A stretch of DNA of 64,000 nt from Brevundimonas vesicularis (lineage in GTDB: Bacteria; Pseudomonadota; Alphaproteobacteria; Caulobacterales; Caulobacteraceae): NCBI RefSeq assembly GCF_014204545.1, contig NZ_JACHLJ010000003.1, forward strand, positions 248,001 to 312,000, given 5' to 3'. Both the position numbers and the translations under genes were made by a program. The notes beneath the pieces are model-generated. The model was not told the origin of the DNA. It did no database searches and saw only the letters and a list, made by a program, of their open reading frames with translations. Every line of letters begins with the position of its first letter. Positions within the stretch are counted from its first letter, which is position 1. Below, piece after piece: positions 8,845-17,099 of the stretch.

Positions 8845-8870
8845 ATTGCACGCTTTTCGCCGCGTGCAAT
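8845..8870 (-). terminator. Hairpin downstream of the trypsin-like protease gene
   Basis: ATTGCACGC (8845-8853) and GCGTGCAAT (8862-8870) form a perfect 9-base-pair stem with an 8-base loop, 9 bases past the stop of the minus-strand protease gene. Two more copies of ATTGCACGC lie at 8835 and 8775. The position suits a terminator, but the repeated word could instead be a protein-binding site. Confidence 0.5.
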
Positions 8871-8878
8871 TCCGTCCG

Positions 8879-9712
8879 CTAGACCGACAGACAGACCACT
8901 TGGGCCACGCGCAGATCGCGCCTTAGCCGGTTGGATACCTGGCCGTAATCCTCGGTCGTGATGGCTTGGCCGCGCGCGTCGTCGGCCGGCGTCTGTTCGC
9001 CGCGAATGGCCGGCCCGAACGTCTCGGGAGCCGTCGTATAGATCCGGCCCCGTCTCGGCGCCTCGGCGATGGTGACGCCCACGACGCGGCCCTGCGCATC
9101 CAGCGCTGGCGCGCCCGACAGCCCCGACAATGTGCCCTCAAGCCCGTTGGTGCGCCCGACCTCGGCCCAGGACAGCACCGGCTCGTCGCGCGCACCGCGC
9201 CCGAAGACCTTCAAGGTCTCGCGCCCCAGCAGGCGAGACGTCACCTCGCCGGGACGCCCCTGCGGAAAACCGGGATGGAAGGCGCGCTGGCCCTTGCGCA
9301 GCGGCGCCTCGACCGCGACCGGCAGTGCGGCGGGACCGCCGTCGGTGATCAGCAAGGCGACGTCGGCGCGCGGCGCCAGACGGACGTCGGCCGCGACCGC
9401 CCGCCCCTCGCCGACCACCAACGCCGGCTTGCGGCACCCCTCGACAACATGGCGCGCCGTCACCCAGCGCCCCCGTCCTGCGATGGAGAAGGCCGTGCCC
9501 GACGACGGCTTGAACGGCGCCTCGCCCGCATCGACGGTTACGGCGGCGTCAAAGGGGGTGATGGGGCCCAACAGCGCGCCCTCGGCCACATCAGACCCCG
9601 CCTCGGCGACCGGCGGCGCATCGGCGTTCTCGCGCCGCCCCAGAGACACCGCCAAAAACACGGCCGCCACCGCTCCATAGATGGCCCAGTCCGGCAGGCG
9701 GGGAAACTGCAT
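8879..9712 (-). CDS. Membrane-anchored trypsin-like serine peptidase
   Basis: A 277-residue protein with one N-terminal membrane segment (residues about 9-25) and a trypsin-fold domain outside the cytoplasm. The probable triad is His88 (VTARHVVEG), Asp117 (RADVALL) and Ser199. The serine sits in GLSGAPALD, where most relatives have GxSGGP, so the second oxyanion-loop glycine is replaced by alanine. It follows the DUF350 gene on the same strand by 12 bases and is likely co-transcribed. No PDZ domain is present, unlike the DegP-like gene at 11988. Proteolytic activity is inferred; substrate is unknown. Confidence 0.85.
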   Translation of the reverse strand: MQFPRLPDWAIYGAVAAVFLAVSLGRRENADAPPVAEAGSDVAEGALLGPITPFDAAVTVDAGEAPFKPSSGTAFSIAGRGRWVTARHVVEGCRKPALVVGEGRAVAADVRLAPRADVALLITDGGPAALPVAVEAPLRKGQRAFHPGFPQGRPGEVTSRLLGRETLKVFGRGARDEPVLSWAEVGRTNGLEGTLSGLSGAPALDAQGRVVGVTIAEAPRRGRIYTTAPETFGPAIRGEQTPADDARGQAITTEDYGQVSNRLRRDLRVAQVVCLSV

Positions 9713-9724
9713 TCCTCCGGCCGA

Positions 9725-10165
9725 TCAGCCGGTCAGCGCGGCGGACAGGATGACGGCCGTCGCCAGCTTGGCGCCCAGCAACACCACCGCCGCCGAAATC
9801 TCGCCGTGGCGGATCCGCTCGGGCAGGCCCGTCAGCAGCAGGTCCACGACCCGGAAGGCCAGAAGCTGCAGCACCACGGTCGCCACCCCCCAGATGGCGA
9901 TGTCGCGCACCGAGGTCGACACCGACAGCGACACCGCCAGCGGCACCGCCAACCCCACCAGAATGCCGGCGAAGGCGATGGCGGCGGCGACATTGCCCTG
10001 ACGGATCAGGGCGACCTCCTTCCACGGCGTCAGCAGCGCATAGACCGTCGCCCCCGCCGAGAGCAGCAGCAAGGTCACGATCAGGTGCATCACCATGACC
10101 GGGAAGCCCGAGGCGAAAGCCTGCACCTCGGCGCTGGAAAGGACGTTCGACAAGGAGGGGTCCAT
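9725..10165 (-). CDS. DUF350 family inner-membrane protein
   Basis: A 146-residue protein with four hydrophobic segments (about residues 24-44, 57-78, 86-108 and 122-143) in the two-repeat layout of DUF350/YjfL proteins, whose role is unknown. The ATG at 10165 is used, preceded by AAGGCATCTGG; longer upstream versions add only a basic, non-conserved stretch. It forms a probable two-gene unit with the trypsin-like peptidase 12 bases downstream, which suggests a shared envelope function, though this is only contextual. Confidence 0.8.
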   Translation of the reverse strand: MDPSLSNVLSSAEVQAFASGFPVMVMHLIVTLLLLSAGATVYALLTPWKEVALIRQGNVAAAIAFAGILVGLAVPLAVSLSVSTSVRDIAIWGVATVVLQLLAFRVVDLLLTGLPERIRHGEISAAVVLLGAKLATAVILSAALTG

Positions 10166-10276
10166 GCCCAGATGCCTTGCCCGATTGTCGCCCCAATCCG
10201 CAAGCGCGCCAGGGACACACTGCGTGACATTATGTGTCCGAAGGTTGTGTCCTCTCATCAGGAGAGGACACGAGAA

Positions 10277-11437
10277 TCAGGCCGCCGCCTGCTCCGCCTT
10301 CCGGAGCGCTGAGGCCCGCACCTTTTCGCTCTCGGACTTCAGCTGGCCGCACGCGGCCAGGATGTCGCGGCCGCGGGGGGTGCGGATGGGTGACGCGTAA
10401 CCGGCCTTGTTCAGGATGGCGGCGAAGCGTTCGATCGTCTTCCAGTCCGAGCATTCGTACTCGACGCCGGGCCAGGGGTTGAACGGGATCAGATTGATCT
10501 TGGCCGGAATGCCCTCGATCAGCTTCAGCAGGGCGCGCGCCTCTTCCGGGCTGTCGTTGACGCCCTTCAGCATGACGTATTCGAACGTCACCCGGCGTGC
10601 ATTGGACAGGCCCGGATAGGCCCGGATCGCCGCCATCAGCTGGTCCAGCGGATATTTCTTGTTCAGCGGCACGAGCACGTCGCGAAGCGCGTCGTTGGTG
10701 GCGTGTAGGCTGATGGCCAGCATGGCCGCCGTGCGGTCGCCTAAGGCCTGAAGCTGCGGCACCACCCCCGACGTCGAGACCGTGATCCGACGGCGCGACA
10801 GGGCGATGCCCTCGTTGTCCGAGATGATGTCGATGGCGTCGGCGACATGGTCCAGATTGTAGAGCGGCTCGCCCATGCCCATGAAGACGATGTTGGACAG
10901 GCGCCGGTCTTCCTTGGGCGACGGCCACTCCTCCAGGTCGTCGCGCGCCACCTGGACCTGGGCCACGATCTCGGCGGCGGTCAGGTTGCGGACCAGCTTT
11001 TGCGTGCCGGTGTGGCAGAAGGTGCAGTTCAGGGTGCAGCCGACCTGGCTGGACACGCAAAGCGCGCCGGCCCGGCCGACGTCGGGGATGTAGACGGTCT
11101 CGATCTCGATGCCCGGCGCGGTGCGGATCAGCCATTTGCGGGTGCCGTCCTTGGACACCTGGCGTTCGACGACCTCGGGACGGGCCAGGGTGAAATGCTC
11201 GGCCAGCTTGGCCTGCATGTCCTTGGCGACATTGCTCATGGCCGAAAACTCGGTCACGCCATAGTGGTGGATCCAGCTCCAGACCTGGCTGGCGCGCATC
11301 TTGGCCTTCTCGGGCGGACAGACGTTCGCGTCGATCAGGGCCTGGCGCAGGCCGGGGCGCGTCAGACCGCTGAGGTTGACGGGGGCCTTGACGGCGGGCG
11401 CGTTAGAGACGCGCGAAAGATCGAGCGTGATGCTCAA
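10277..11437 (-). CDS. rlmN: 23S rRNA A2503 / tRNA A37 C2-methyltransferase RlmN
   Basis: A 386-residue radical SAM enzyme. The 4Fe-4S cysteines lie in CTLNCTFC (Cys134, Cys138, Cys141), followed by GMGEPLYN. The catalytic cysteine pair of RlmN is consistent with Cys363 (AACGQL) near the C-terminus. It methylates A2503 of 23S rRNA and A37 of some tRNAs through a protein-bound methyl intermediate, supporting decoding accuracy. The start is a TTG at 11437, with AGGAT about nine bases before it; no in-frame ATG is closer. It is a single gene convergent to nothing on its left and next to a DUF6356 gene on its right. Confidence 0.95.
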   Translation of the reverse strand: MSITLDLSRVSNAPAVKAPVNLSGLTRPGLRQALIDANVCPPEKAKMRASQVWSWIHHYGVTEFSAMSNVAKDMQAKLAEHFTLARPEVVERQVSKDGTRKWLIRTAPGIEIETVYIPDVGRAGALCVSSQVGCTLNCTFCHTGTQKLVRNLTAAEIVAQVQVARDDLEEWPSPKEDRRLSNIVFMGMGEPLYNLDHVADAIDIISDNEGIALSRRRITVSTSGVVPQLQALGDRTAAMLAISLHATNDALRDVLVPLNKKYPLDQLMAAIRAYPGLSNARRVTFEYVMLKGVNDSPEEARALLKLIEGIPAKINLIPFNPWPGVEYECSDWKTIERFAAILNKAGYASPIRTPRGRDILAACGQLKSESEKVRASALRKAEQAAA

Positions 11438-11517
11438 GGCGGCGATCCTGCGTGAGGTTGAGCCGGCCTATATAGCACGGATCCCGGCGATTGCATGGCC
11501 GGGGCGGATTCGACCGC

Positions 11518-11817
11518 CTAGAGGCCCACGTCCCAGACGCCGGCGTCGCGCATCCGGGTCTCGCGCGCCTCCTCGGCCCGACCGCCCATGTCCTTGGCCA
11601 TGCTGCGGATGGCGGTCGAAACGGTAGCCTTGTGGACGCCCGGCACGATTGCGTGAGCGAAGGCGGCGCTCGCCAGACCCAGCAGTTTGAAGCCGAAGCC
11701 GGCCGAGGCGGCCATGTGCTGCAGATAGGTCTCGTCGACCTCGCGCGGGTGGTCGCGGAACAGGCGGTCGAACGCGGTCGAGCCCGAACGGCGGCGGTCG
11801 ATCGTCGTCTGACTCAT
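11518..11817 (-). CDS. DUF6356 family small protein
   Basis: A 99-residue protein with the pattern TAFDRLFRDHPREVDETYLQ (family hallmark near the N-terminus), a small hydrophobic segment around GFGFKLLGLASAAFAHAIVP, and a charged C-terminal part. It matches DUF6356, a short family of unknown role common in Caulobacterales and sphingomonads. The start at 11817 follows AGGAGG at ideal spacing. It lies upstream of rlmN on the same strand with an 80-base gap. Confidence 0.75.
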   Translation of the reverse strand: MSQTTIDRRRSGSTAFDRLFRDHPREVDETYLQHMAASAGFGFKLLGLASAAFAHAIVPGVHKATVSTAIRSMAKDMGGRAEEARETRMRDAGVWDVGL

Positions 11818-11987
11818 GGTGGCGGCCTCCTGTTCCCGTAAGACCATGGTCACGCCGGACGGCTGGCGACGCAAGCCCCATCGCGATCTGTTCAATGGAC
11901 GCGACCGACACGCCACCTGCCCGCTTCAGACCCATCGTCAGAAGTGAAAACTCGGTCTAGGGTCGGCGTTCGATCAAGGAAATGCCC

Positions 11988-13319
11988 ATGCCGATCCGCC
12001 TTTCGCCCGCCTCTTCCATGGCCGTCGCCTTGGCCCTGCTGGCCTCAGCGACGCCGGTGATGGCGCAGTCAGGCGCGGCAGGCCTGCCCTATGACGCCCG
12101 GCGCGGGGTCTTCAGCTTCTCGTCGGGGCTTGAGGGCTCGCTTCCGGCGGTGGTGCAGGTCACGACCCTGGGCCAGTCGCGCGGTCCCAGTTCGGACGCG
12201 GCCGATCCCAAACCCTACGCCTCCGGCTCCGGCGTCATCGTCGATGCGGCCGAGGGGCTGGTGATCACCAACAATCACGTCGTCGAGGGCGGGCGTAAGT
12301 TCACCGTCGATCTGACGGACGGCCGCCTGTTCGACGCTGTGCTGGTCGGGGCGGACAAGGCGACCGACATCGCCGTGCTGCGCATCGTGCCCGATGGTCG
12401 GCCGCTGAACCTGAAACAGGTCCAGACGGTGGATTCCGACACCCTGCGCACCGGCGACCTGGCCTTCGCCGTCGGCTATCCGCTGGGCCTGGACCAGACC
12501 CTGACCATGGGCGTCATCTCGGGCCTGAACCGCTCAGGGTTAGGCGATGCGGTCGAGGACTATATCCAGACCGACGCGGCCGTGAACTCGGGCAATTCGG
12601 GCGGGCCGCTGCTGGATAGCCGGGGCCGGCTGATCGGCATCAACACCTCGATCCTGTCGGGGGGGCTCGGCGGCGGCAACGACGGCATCGCCTTCGCCGT
12701 ACCGACGCGGATCATGCTCTACGTCGCCGACCAGCTGAAGAAGAACGGCGAGGTCAAGCGCGGCGCGACCGGGGCCATCTTCGGCTCGCTGAACGCCGAA
12801 CGCGCGCGCGACCTGCATCTGGGCATCGTGCGTGGGGCCGTTGTCGCCGATGTCGCGCCGGGATCGCCGGCCGAACGCGCAGGCCTGCGCCACAACGACG
12901 TCATCACGCGCATCGAGGGCCGCCCCGTCGCCAACGCCGGCTCGGTCAACGCCACCATCGGCATCGCCGCGCCGGGCTCGGATCTCAGCGTTTCCTATCT
13001 GCGCGGCGGCCGCGAGGCGACCACGTCGCTGGCGGTCGAGACGCCCGCTGATCAGCCCGTGATCGTCGGGCCCCAGTCGGTGCTGGCCTATGGGGCGACG
13101 CTGCGAGACCAGGACGGCGGCGCACAGGTCACGGCGATCGCGGCCGGCTCGCCCGCCGCCCAGGCCGAACTGACGGCCGGCGATGTGATCACCGCCATCG
13201 CAGGCCAGCCTGTCGCCGACGCTCGCGCAGCCGCGACAGCCCTGCAGAGCGCCTCAGGATCAGTCGAGGCGACCGTGATCCGAAACGGAGAGACCTTGAA
13301 CCTGACCTTGTCGCTTTAG
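11988..13319 (+). CDS. DegP/HtrA-like periplasmic serine protease with two PDZ domains
   Basis: A 443-residue protein: signal peptide (to about residue 27, AQSGA), a trypsin-fold domain with His97 (TNNHVVEG), Asp127 (ATDIAVL) and Ser204 (NSGNSGGP), then two PDZ domains (about residues 255-343 and 355-443; AGLRHNDVITRIEG and AELTAGDVITAIAG). This layout is that of HtrA/DegP quality-control proteases. Two in-frame ATGs lie six bases apart; the second is chosen because AAGGAA abuts the first. A strong stem-loop follows the gene. Confidence 0.92.
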   Translation: MPIRLSPASSMAVALALLASATPVMAQSGAAGLPYDARRGVFSFSSGLEGSLPAVVQVTTLGQSRGPSSDAADPKPYASGSGVIVDAAEGLVITNNHVVEGGRKFTVDLTDGRLFDAVLVGADKATDIAVLRIVPDGRPLNLKQVQTVDSDTLRTGDLAFAVGYPLGLDQTLTMGVISGLNRSGLGDAVEDYIQTDAAVNSGNSGGPLLDSRGRLIGINTSILSGGLGGGNDGIAFAVPTRIMLYVADQLKKNGEVKRGATGAIFGSLNAERARDLHLGIVRGAVVADVAPGSPAERAGLRHNDVITRIEGRPVANAGSVNATIGIAAPGSDLSVSYLRGGREATTSLAVETPADQPVIVGPQSVLAYGATLRDQDGGAQVTAIAAGSPAAQAELTAGDVITAIAGQPVADARAAATALQSASGSVEATVIRNGETLNLTLSL

Positions 13320-13638
13320 GCGGGGTCAGACGCCGACGCGGCGCTGCTGGCAGGCTCCAGACAGCGAAACGCCCGCCTTGCCAGGGAGGGGGAGGGGAAA
13401 GGCAGGGCGGGCGCTCGCTTGGAGGAAGCATCGGCCGCCGGAGCCCGTAAACTGGAAACATCCAGGGGGGCTGGGGGGGCTGTTCAGGATCCGGGACGCT
13501 TCCGAACTCCGACGAGCCGATGATCGATATTTCGTTGCGCATACGGGCGGGCGAAGGACCGAAACGGGGCCATTTCGTGTCTGCGTCGATTTCCTGGCCG
13601 CCTCTGGCGTCGCGCCTCCAGCGGCCTAAGTTGAGCCT
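13320..13638. other. Gap between the DegP-like gene and the DUF2794 gene
   Basis: Holds the terminator of the protease gene and, near 13460-13480, long G runs. No gene with protein-like composition is seen; the open frame at 13378-13629 is arginine- and glycine-rich without any recognisable fold. The last 60 bases presumably contain the promoter of the DUF2794 gene. Confidence 0.5.
13370..13413 (+). terminator. Long stem-loop after the DegP-like protease gene
   Basis: CGCCCGCCTTGCC (13370-13382) pairs with GGCAGGGCGGGCG (13401-13413) over 13 base pairs with a single G-T pair and an 18-base purine-rich loop, about 50 bases past the stop codon. No T run follows. Confidence 0.55.
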
Positions 13639-13974
13639 ATGAGCCTGAACCCTCACGACACGACGCCGGCGCCCGGCCCCGTCTTCTTCGACCGCCGCGA
13701 ACTGGACCCGATCCTCAGGGTTTATGGCCGCATGGTCGCGCAGGGCGAATGGCGCGACTACGCCATGGTGGGCCACAAGGATTTCGCCGAGTTCGCCGTC
13801 TTTCGCCGCAGCGGCGACGCCCCGCTTTACCGCATCGAAAAGCGCCCCGCCCTCCAAACCCGCCAGGGCCAGTGGGCCGTCATCGGCGAAGGCGGCCAGA
13901 TCCTGAAACGCGGCCGCGACCTGGCCCAGGTGCTGCGCGTCTTCGACGGTCGCCGGTTTCAGGTGGTCGAGTAG
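13639..13974 (+). CDS. DUF2794 domain-containing protein
   Basis: A 111-residue protein that matches DUF2794 along its length: FFDRRELDPILRVYGRMVAQ, WRDYAMVGHKDFAEFAVFRR and YRIEKRPAL. It is a conserved alphaproteobacterial family with no assigned function, and no membrane segment or signal is visible. It is a single gene, separated by a bidirectional terminator from the convergent Bax-inhibitor gene. Confidence 0.85.
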   Translation: MSLNPHDTTPAPGPVFFDRRELDPILRVYGRMVAQGEWRDYAMVGHKDFAEFAVFRRSGDAPLYRIEKRPALQTRQGQWAVIGEGGQILKRGRDLAQVLRVFDGRRFQVVE

Positions 13975-13980
13975 AAACAA

Positions 13981-14004
13981 AAAGGGCCCCGCGAGGGGCC
14001 CTTT
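13981..14004. terminator. Bidirectional intrinsic terminator
   Basis: AAAGGGCCCC (13981-13990) and GGGGCCCTTT (13995-14004) form a perfect 10-base-pair stem with a GCGA loop, preceded by an A run and followed by T-rich sequence. It lies 6 bases past the DUF2794 stop and 23 bases past the stop of the convergent Bax-inhibitor gene, so it can end both transcripts. Confidence 0.85.
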
Positions 14005-14027
14005 CCGTATCCGTTTTTCGACAGACC

Positions 14028-14777
14028 TCAGTTCCGGTTGCCGCCCATGAAGGCCAGCAGGAATTGGAACAGGTTCACGAAGTTGATGAACAGGCTCAGA
14101 GCGCCGAAGCCGGTCGCCACGCCCATCGCGTTCTGGTCGCCGCCCAGGGCGTAGTAGGTCATCTTCAGACGCTGGGTGTCGTAGGCGATCAGGCCCGAGA
14201 AGATCAGCACGCCCAGGCCCGAGATGATCAGATAGAAGGTCCCGGACTGCAGGAACATGTTCACGATCGAGGCGATGATCAGGCCGATCACGCCCATGAT
14301 CAGGAAGGTGCCCATGCCGGTCAGGTCCTTCTTGGTCGTATAGCCCACCAAGCTCAGACCGCCGAAGGCCGCCGCCGTCACCAGGAAGGTCGTGGCCAGC
14401 GAACCGCCCGTGTAGCGCAGGAACAGAATGCCCAGGCCCGCGCCGATCGTGGCGACCACGGCCCAGTAGAGCATGTTCACGCCCTTGGCGGTCGGGTTCT
14501 TCATGAAGAACATCGAGCCGAACAGCATCACCAGCGGCGAAAACTGCACGATCATGCCCAGGATCGTCAGCCCGATCCGCCCGTCCGCCGTCTGGACGAA
14601 CAGCAGCTGCTGCACCGCCGGCACATTGCCGGTGACATAGGCCAAGGCGCCGGCCACCACGAGGCCCAGGGCCAGCTTGTTGTAGACGCCCAGCATGAAG
14701 CTGCGCAGGCCGGCGTCGACCGACATGTCGGCCGTCTGCGGCAGAGGACGGGCGTAACCGTTGTTGAAATCGCTCAT
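14028..14777 (-). CDS. Bax inhibitor-1/YccA family membrane protein
   Basis: A 249-residue protein with seven predicted membrane helices from about residue 30 to the C-terminus. It has the family's GLSLVGYTTKKDLTGMG and LIAYDTQRLK motifs, the latter with the conserved aspartate of the BI-1 pH-sensing pair, and ends in NLFQFLLAFMGGNRN. YccA interacts with the FtsH protease in E. coli, and relatives act as calcium or proton leak channels. The ATG at 14777 gives the family's usual N-terminus. It is divergent from thpR, with the promoter region at 14778-14907. Confidence 0.92.
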   Translation of the reverse strand: MSDFNNGYARPLPQTADMSVDAGLRSFMLGVYNKLALGLVVAGALAYVTGNVPAVQQLLFVQTADGRIGLTILGMIVQFSPLVMLFGSMFFMKNPTAKGVNMLYWAVVATIGAGLGILFLRYTGGSLATTFLVTAAAFGGLSLVGYTTKKDLTGMGTFLIMGVIGLIIASIVNMFLQSGTFYLIISGLGVLIFSGLIAYDTQRLKMTYYALGGDQNAMGVATGFGALSLFINFVNLFQFLLAFMGGNRN

Positions 14778-14907
14778 GGCGACGAACTTTCTCCGATTGG
14801 CCGGAGAGGCTTCTCCGGTCACAGGCTTTGAATATCGTGAGCCGAGGCCCGCGCTGCAAGGAAAACCGGACTTGGAGGCTTGTGTTCCGGCCGCTACTTT
14901 CGGTCGC

Positions 14908-15447
14908 ATGCTTCGTCTGTTCACCGCCCTGACCCTGCCGCCCGACGTCGCAGAGACGCTGAAACGACGGCAATCGGGCTTGCCCGGCGCAAGGTGGCGG
15001 CCGCTGGAAGCCCTGCACGTCACGCTCGCCTTCTATGGCGAGACCGACGAACGCCGCGCCGACGACCTGGCGTCGGAGCTGACGCGCGCGGCGGGCGGTC
15101 CGTTCGAGATCGCGCTGAAGGGCGTCGGCTGTTTCGGCGACGACCACCGCAGCCACACGCTGTGGGCCGGGGTCGAAACGCCCAATGAGCGCCTGTCGGT
15201 TCTCGCCGGGCGCTGCAAGGCCGCCGGAGAACGGGCCGGGATCGGCATGGAGGCGCGCACCTACAAACCGCATGTGACCCTGGCCTATCTCAAGACCCAG
15301 ACCAATCCCGACCGGCTCGGCGCCTGGGTGTCGGGGCATAATCTGCTGCATTCGCCGCCGATCCGCATCGATCGCTTCGGCCTGTATTCCAGCGTCCTGA
15401 CCGACAGCGGCAGCCACTACGAGCTGGAGCGGGAGTATCTGCTGTGA
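14908..15447 (+). CDS. thpR: RNA 2',3'-cyclic phosphodiesterase (ThpR/LigT)
   Basis: A 179-residue two-histidine phosphoesterase. The two HxT motifs are His37-Val-Thr39 (LHVTLAF) and His122-Val-Thr124 (PHVTLAY), with the expected spacing. The fold hydrolyses 2',3'-cyclic phosphates on RNA ends. The ATG at 14908 starts directly with RLFTALTLP, the usual N-terminus. Its stop overlaps the start of the acetyltransferase gene by four bases, so the two are translated from one message. Confidence 0.92.
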   Translation: MLRLFTALTLPPDVAETLKRRQSGLPGARWRPLEALHVTLAFYGETDERRADDLASELTRAAGGPFEIALKGVGCFGDDHRSHTLWAGVETPNERLSVLAGRCKAAGERAGIGMEARTYKPHVTLAYLKTQTNPDRLGAWVSGHNLLHSPPIRIDRFGLYSSVLTDSGSHYELEREYLL

Positions 15448-16028
15448 GCACTGCCGCATACACCGTGCCGCCCCATGTGACCTTGGGGCCGACGCTGGAG
15501 ACCGATCGGCTGATCCTGCGTCCGCCTGCGCTTGAGGACTTTCCGCGCTGGGCTGAGTTCATGGCCGATCCCGAGACCGCCCGCTTCATCGGCGGGGTCC
15601 AGCCCGCACCCCAGGTCTGGCGCCTGATCTGCACCGTCGCGGGCATGTGGGCCCTGACGGGAGAGGGGATGTTCTCCATCTTGGAAAAGGAGACCGGCCA
15701 GTGGATCGGCCGCATCGGCCCGCTTCACCCCTACGGCTGGCCCGGCCGCGAGGTGGGCTGGAGCCTGCATCGCGACGCCACCGGCAAGGGCTATGCGGTT
15801 GAAGCGGCCGCAGCCACGATGGACTACGCCTTCGACGTGCTGGGGTGGGACGACGTCATCCACTGCATCGCGCCCGAGAATCTGCCCTCGGCGGCGGTCG
15901 CGACACGGTTGGGTTCGCGCAATCGCGGGCCGGGCGTCCTGCCCGAACCCTTCCAGGACATCGCCACCGATCTGTGGGGCCAGACGCGCGACGAATGGGC
16001 GATCAATCGGACGCGCCTGAAGGGCTGA
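15444..16028 (+). CDS. GNAT family N-acetyltransferase (RimJ/RimL type)
   Basis: A 194-residue GNAT fold: LETDRLILRPPALEDFPRWA at residues 17-36, a mid region GQWIGRIGPL and the acetyl-CoA loop around GWSLHRDATGKGYAVEAA. Substrate cannot be told; relatives acetylate protein N-termini or small molecules. The GTG start at 15444 overlaps the stop of thpR (GTGA), supporting translational coupling. Confidence 0.85.
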   Translation: MSTAAYTVPPHVTLGPTLETDRLILRPPALEDFPRWAEFMADPETARFIGGVQPAPQVWRLICTVAGMWALTGEGMFSILEKETGQWIGRIGPLHPYGWPGREVGWSLHRDATGKGYAVEAAAATMDYAFDVLGWDDVIHCIAPENLPSAAVATRLGSRNRGPGVLPEPFQDIATDLWGQTRDEWAINRTRLKG

Positions 16029-16085
16029 TCACAACCGAACGCGTCGGCGCGTCGTATTCCTTCGAAACCGAACGAGGATACGCCC

Positions 16086-16610
16086 ATGTTTCGCGCCAGC
16101 CTGATCGCCGCCACCGTCGCGCTCGCCGCCTTGCCGTCATTGGCGTTTGCGCAGGCGTCGAATGTCGATCTGAACCGCTTCGACGGCCGGTGGTTCGAGA
16201 TCGAGCGCAATCACAACAATGTCCAGAAGGACTGCAGCCGGGCGCAGATCGACTTCACGCCGCAGAGCGCCGCCGACCGCTACGCCATCACCGTGACCTG
16301 CACCCGGCGCGCCGATGGCAAGGTCGAGACGCTGCGCGCCAACGCCCGTGTCACCGACACCACGACCAATGCGAAGTTCCGATTCAGCCTGACCGGCCTG
16401 CTCAGCTTCGGCGGCTTGGCGGGCCAGAACTACTGGGTCTACGACCATGCCCCGGACTACAGCTGGGCCATCATGGGTCTGCCGGACAAGTCGAACTGGT
16501 GGATCTGGCACCGCAACCAGAATGCCTCGCAGGCTGAGCGCGACCGCATCTTGAGCCGCGTTCGCGCCTTGGGCTTCAGCACCGGCCGTCTGGTCCACAC
16601 CGGTCTCTAA
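16086..16610 (+). CDS. Secreted bacterial lipocalin (Blc-like)
   Basis: A 174-residue protein with a signal peptide (residues 1-22, LAFA-QA) and the lipocalin GxW motif at Gly34-Trp36 (RFDGRWFEIER), followed by NYWVYDHAPDYSWAIMG and the C-terminal LSRVRALGF helix. E. coli Blc is an outer-membrane lipoprotein binding lysophospholipids; here no lipobox cysteine is present, so the protein should be soluble in the periplasm. A purine-rich GAACGAGGATACGCC precedes the ATG. Confidence 0.88.
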   Translation: MFRASLIAATVALAALPSLAFAQASNVDLNRFDGRWFEIERNHNNVQKDCSRAQIDFTPQSAADRYAITVTCTRRADGKVETLRANARVTDTTTNAKFRFSLTGLLSFGGLAGQNYWVYDHAPDYSWAIMGLPDKSNWWIWHRNQNASQAERDRILSRVRALGFSTGRLVHTGL

Positions 16611-16627
16611 GGCGCCGCTTGCGATAG

Positions 16628-16642
16628 GAACGTAGGCGGAAC
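16628..16642. promoter_or_regulatory. LexA box (SOS operator) upstream of mmcB
   Basis: GAAC, seven bases, GAAC (16628-16631 and 16639-16642), which reads GTTC-N7-GTTC on the other strand. This is exactly the alphaproteobacterial LexA consensus. It lies 14 bases before the ATG of mmcB, a gene family known in Caulobacter to belong to the DNA-damage response. The match plus context make SOS control likely. Confidence 0.85.
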
Positions 16643-16655
16643 ATAAGCTGTCGGC

Positions 16656-17099
16656 ATGTCCGCCGTCGCCCATCTCGAACTCGTCTTCAGCCGCCCCGAG
16701 ACCACCCTTTCGGTCACGCGCGGTGCGGCGCGGCTGATGATGGACATGGGCTATGCGCCGCTCCTGGAAGTCTGCCTGCCCAACGGCCGGCGCGCCGATG
16801 TCATGGCGATCGGGCGCAAGGGCGACATCGTCATCTGCGAGGTCAAGTCGGGCGTCGAGGACTATCGCGTCGACCGCAAATGGCACGAGTACGGACCGTT
16901 CTGCGACGCCTTCTTCTTCGCCGTCGCGCCCGAGTTTCCACAGGACATTCTGCCCGACGAACCGGGCCTGATCGTCGCAGACGGTTTCGGCGGCGCGGTC
17001 GTGCGAGACGCGCCGGTGATCGGTTTGGCGCCCGCCCGCCGCAAGGCGCTGACGCTGGCCTTCGCACGGTTGGGGGCGATGCGGACCTTACGGGACTAG
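16656..17099 (+). CDS. mmcB: MmcB family DNA repair protein
   Basis: A 147-residue protein matching MmcB, a DNA-repair factor named in Caulobacter for mitomycin C resistance. The core carries an Asp48...Glu62-x-Lys64 arrangement (ADVM then CEVKSG) followed by a conserved DYRVDRKWHEYGPFCD. That is the pattern of the PD-(D/E)xK nuclease fold, so a nuclease function is plausible. A LexA box immediately upstream indicates damage induction. Its stop overlaps the end of the convergent NlpC/P60 gene by four bases. Confidence 0.88.
   Translation: MSAVAHLELVFSRPETTLSVTRGAARLMMDMGYAPLLEVCLPNGRRADVMAIGRKGDIVICEVKSGVEDYRVDRKWHEYGPFCDAFFFAVAPEFPQDILPDEPGLIVADGFGGAVVRDAPVIGLAPARRKALTLAFARLGAMRTLRD

Larger units (their letters stand above)
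8548..8878. other. Gap between convergent M16 and trypsin-like genes
   Basis: No gene is supported. The left part holds the terminator hairpin of the M16 gene. The right part holds the 9-base word ATTGCACGC at 8775-8783, 8835-8843 and 8845-8853 and its complement at 8862-8870. The middle (8600-8770) has a short open frame on the minus strand with no recognised domain and irregular codon use, and is probably non-coding. Confidence 0.55.

Noticed and set aside
8616..8846. 76-codon minus-strand frame in the M16/protease gap
   Set aside because: No family resemblance, no ribosome site and it contains the repeated ATTGCACGC words, so it is more likely non-coding.
13378..13629. 83-codon plus-strand frame after the DegP-like gene
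   Set aside because: It starts inside the terminator stem and has only Arg/Gly-rich sequence with no fold.
13189..15459. 756-codon minus-strand frame
   Set aside because: It crosses the DUF2794, BI-1 and thpR genes in another frame and has no protein-like pattern; three well-supported genes explain the region.
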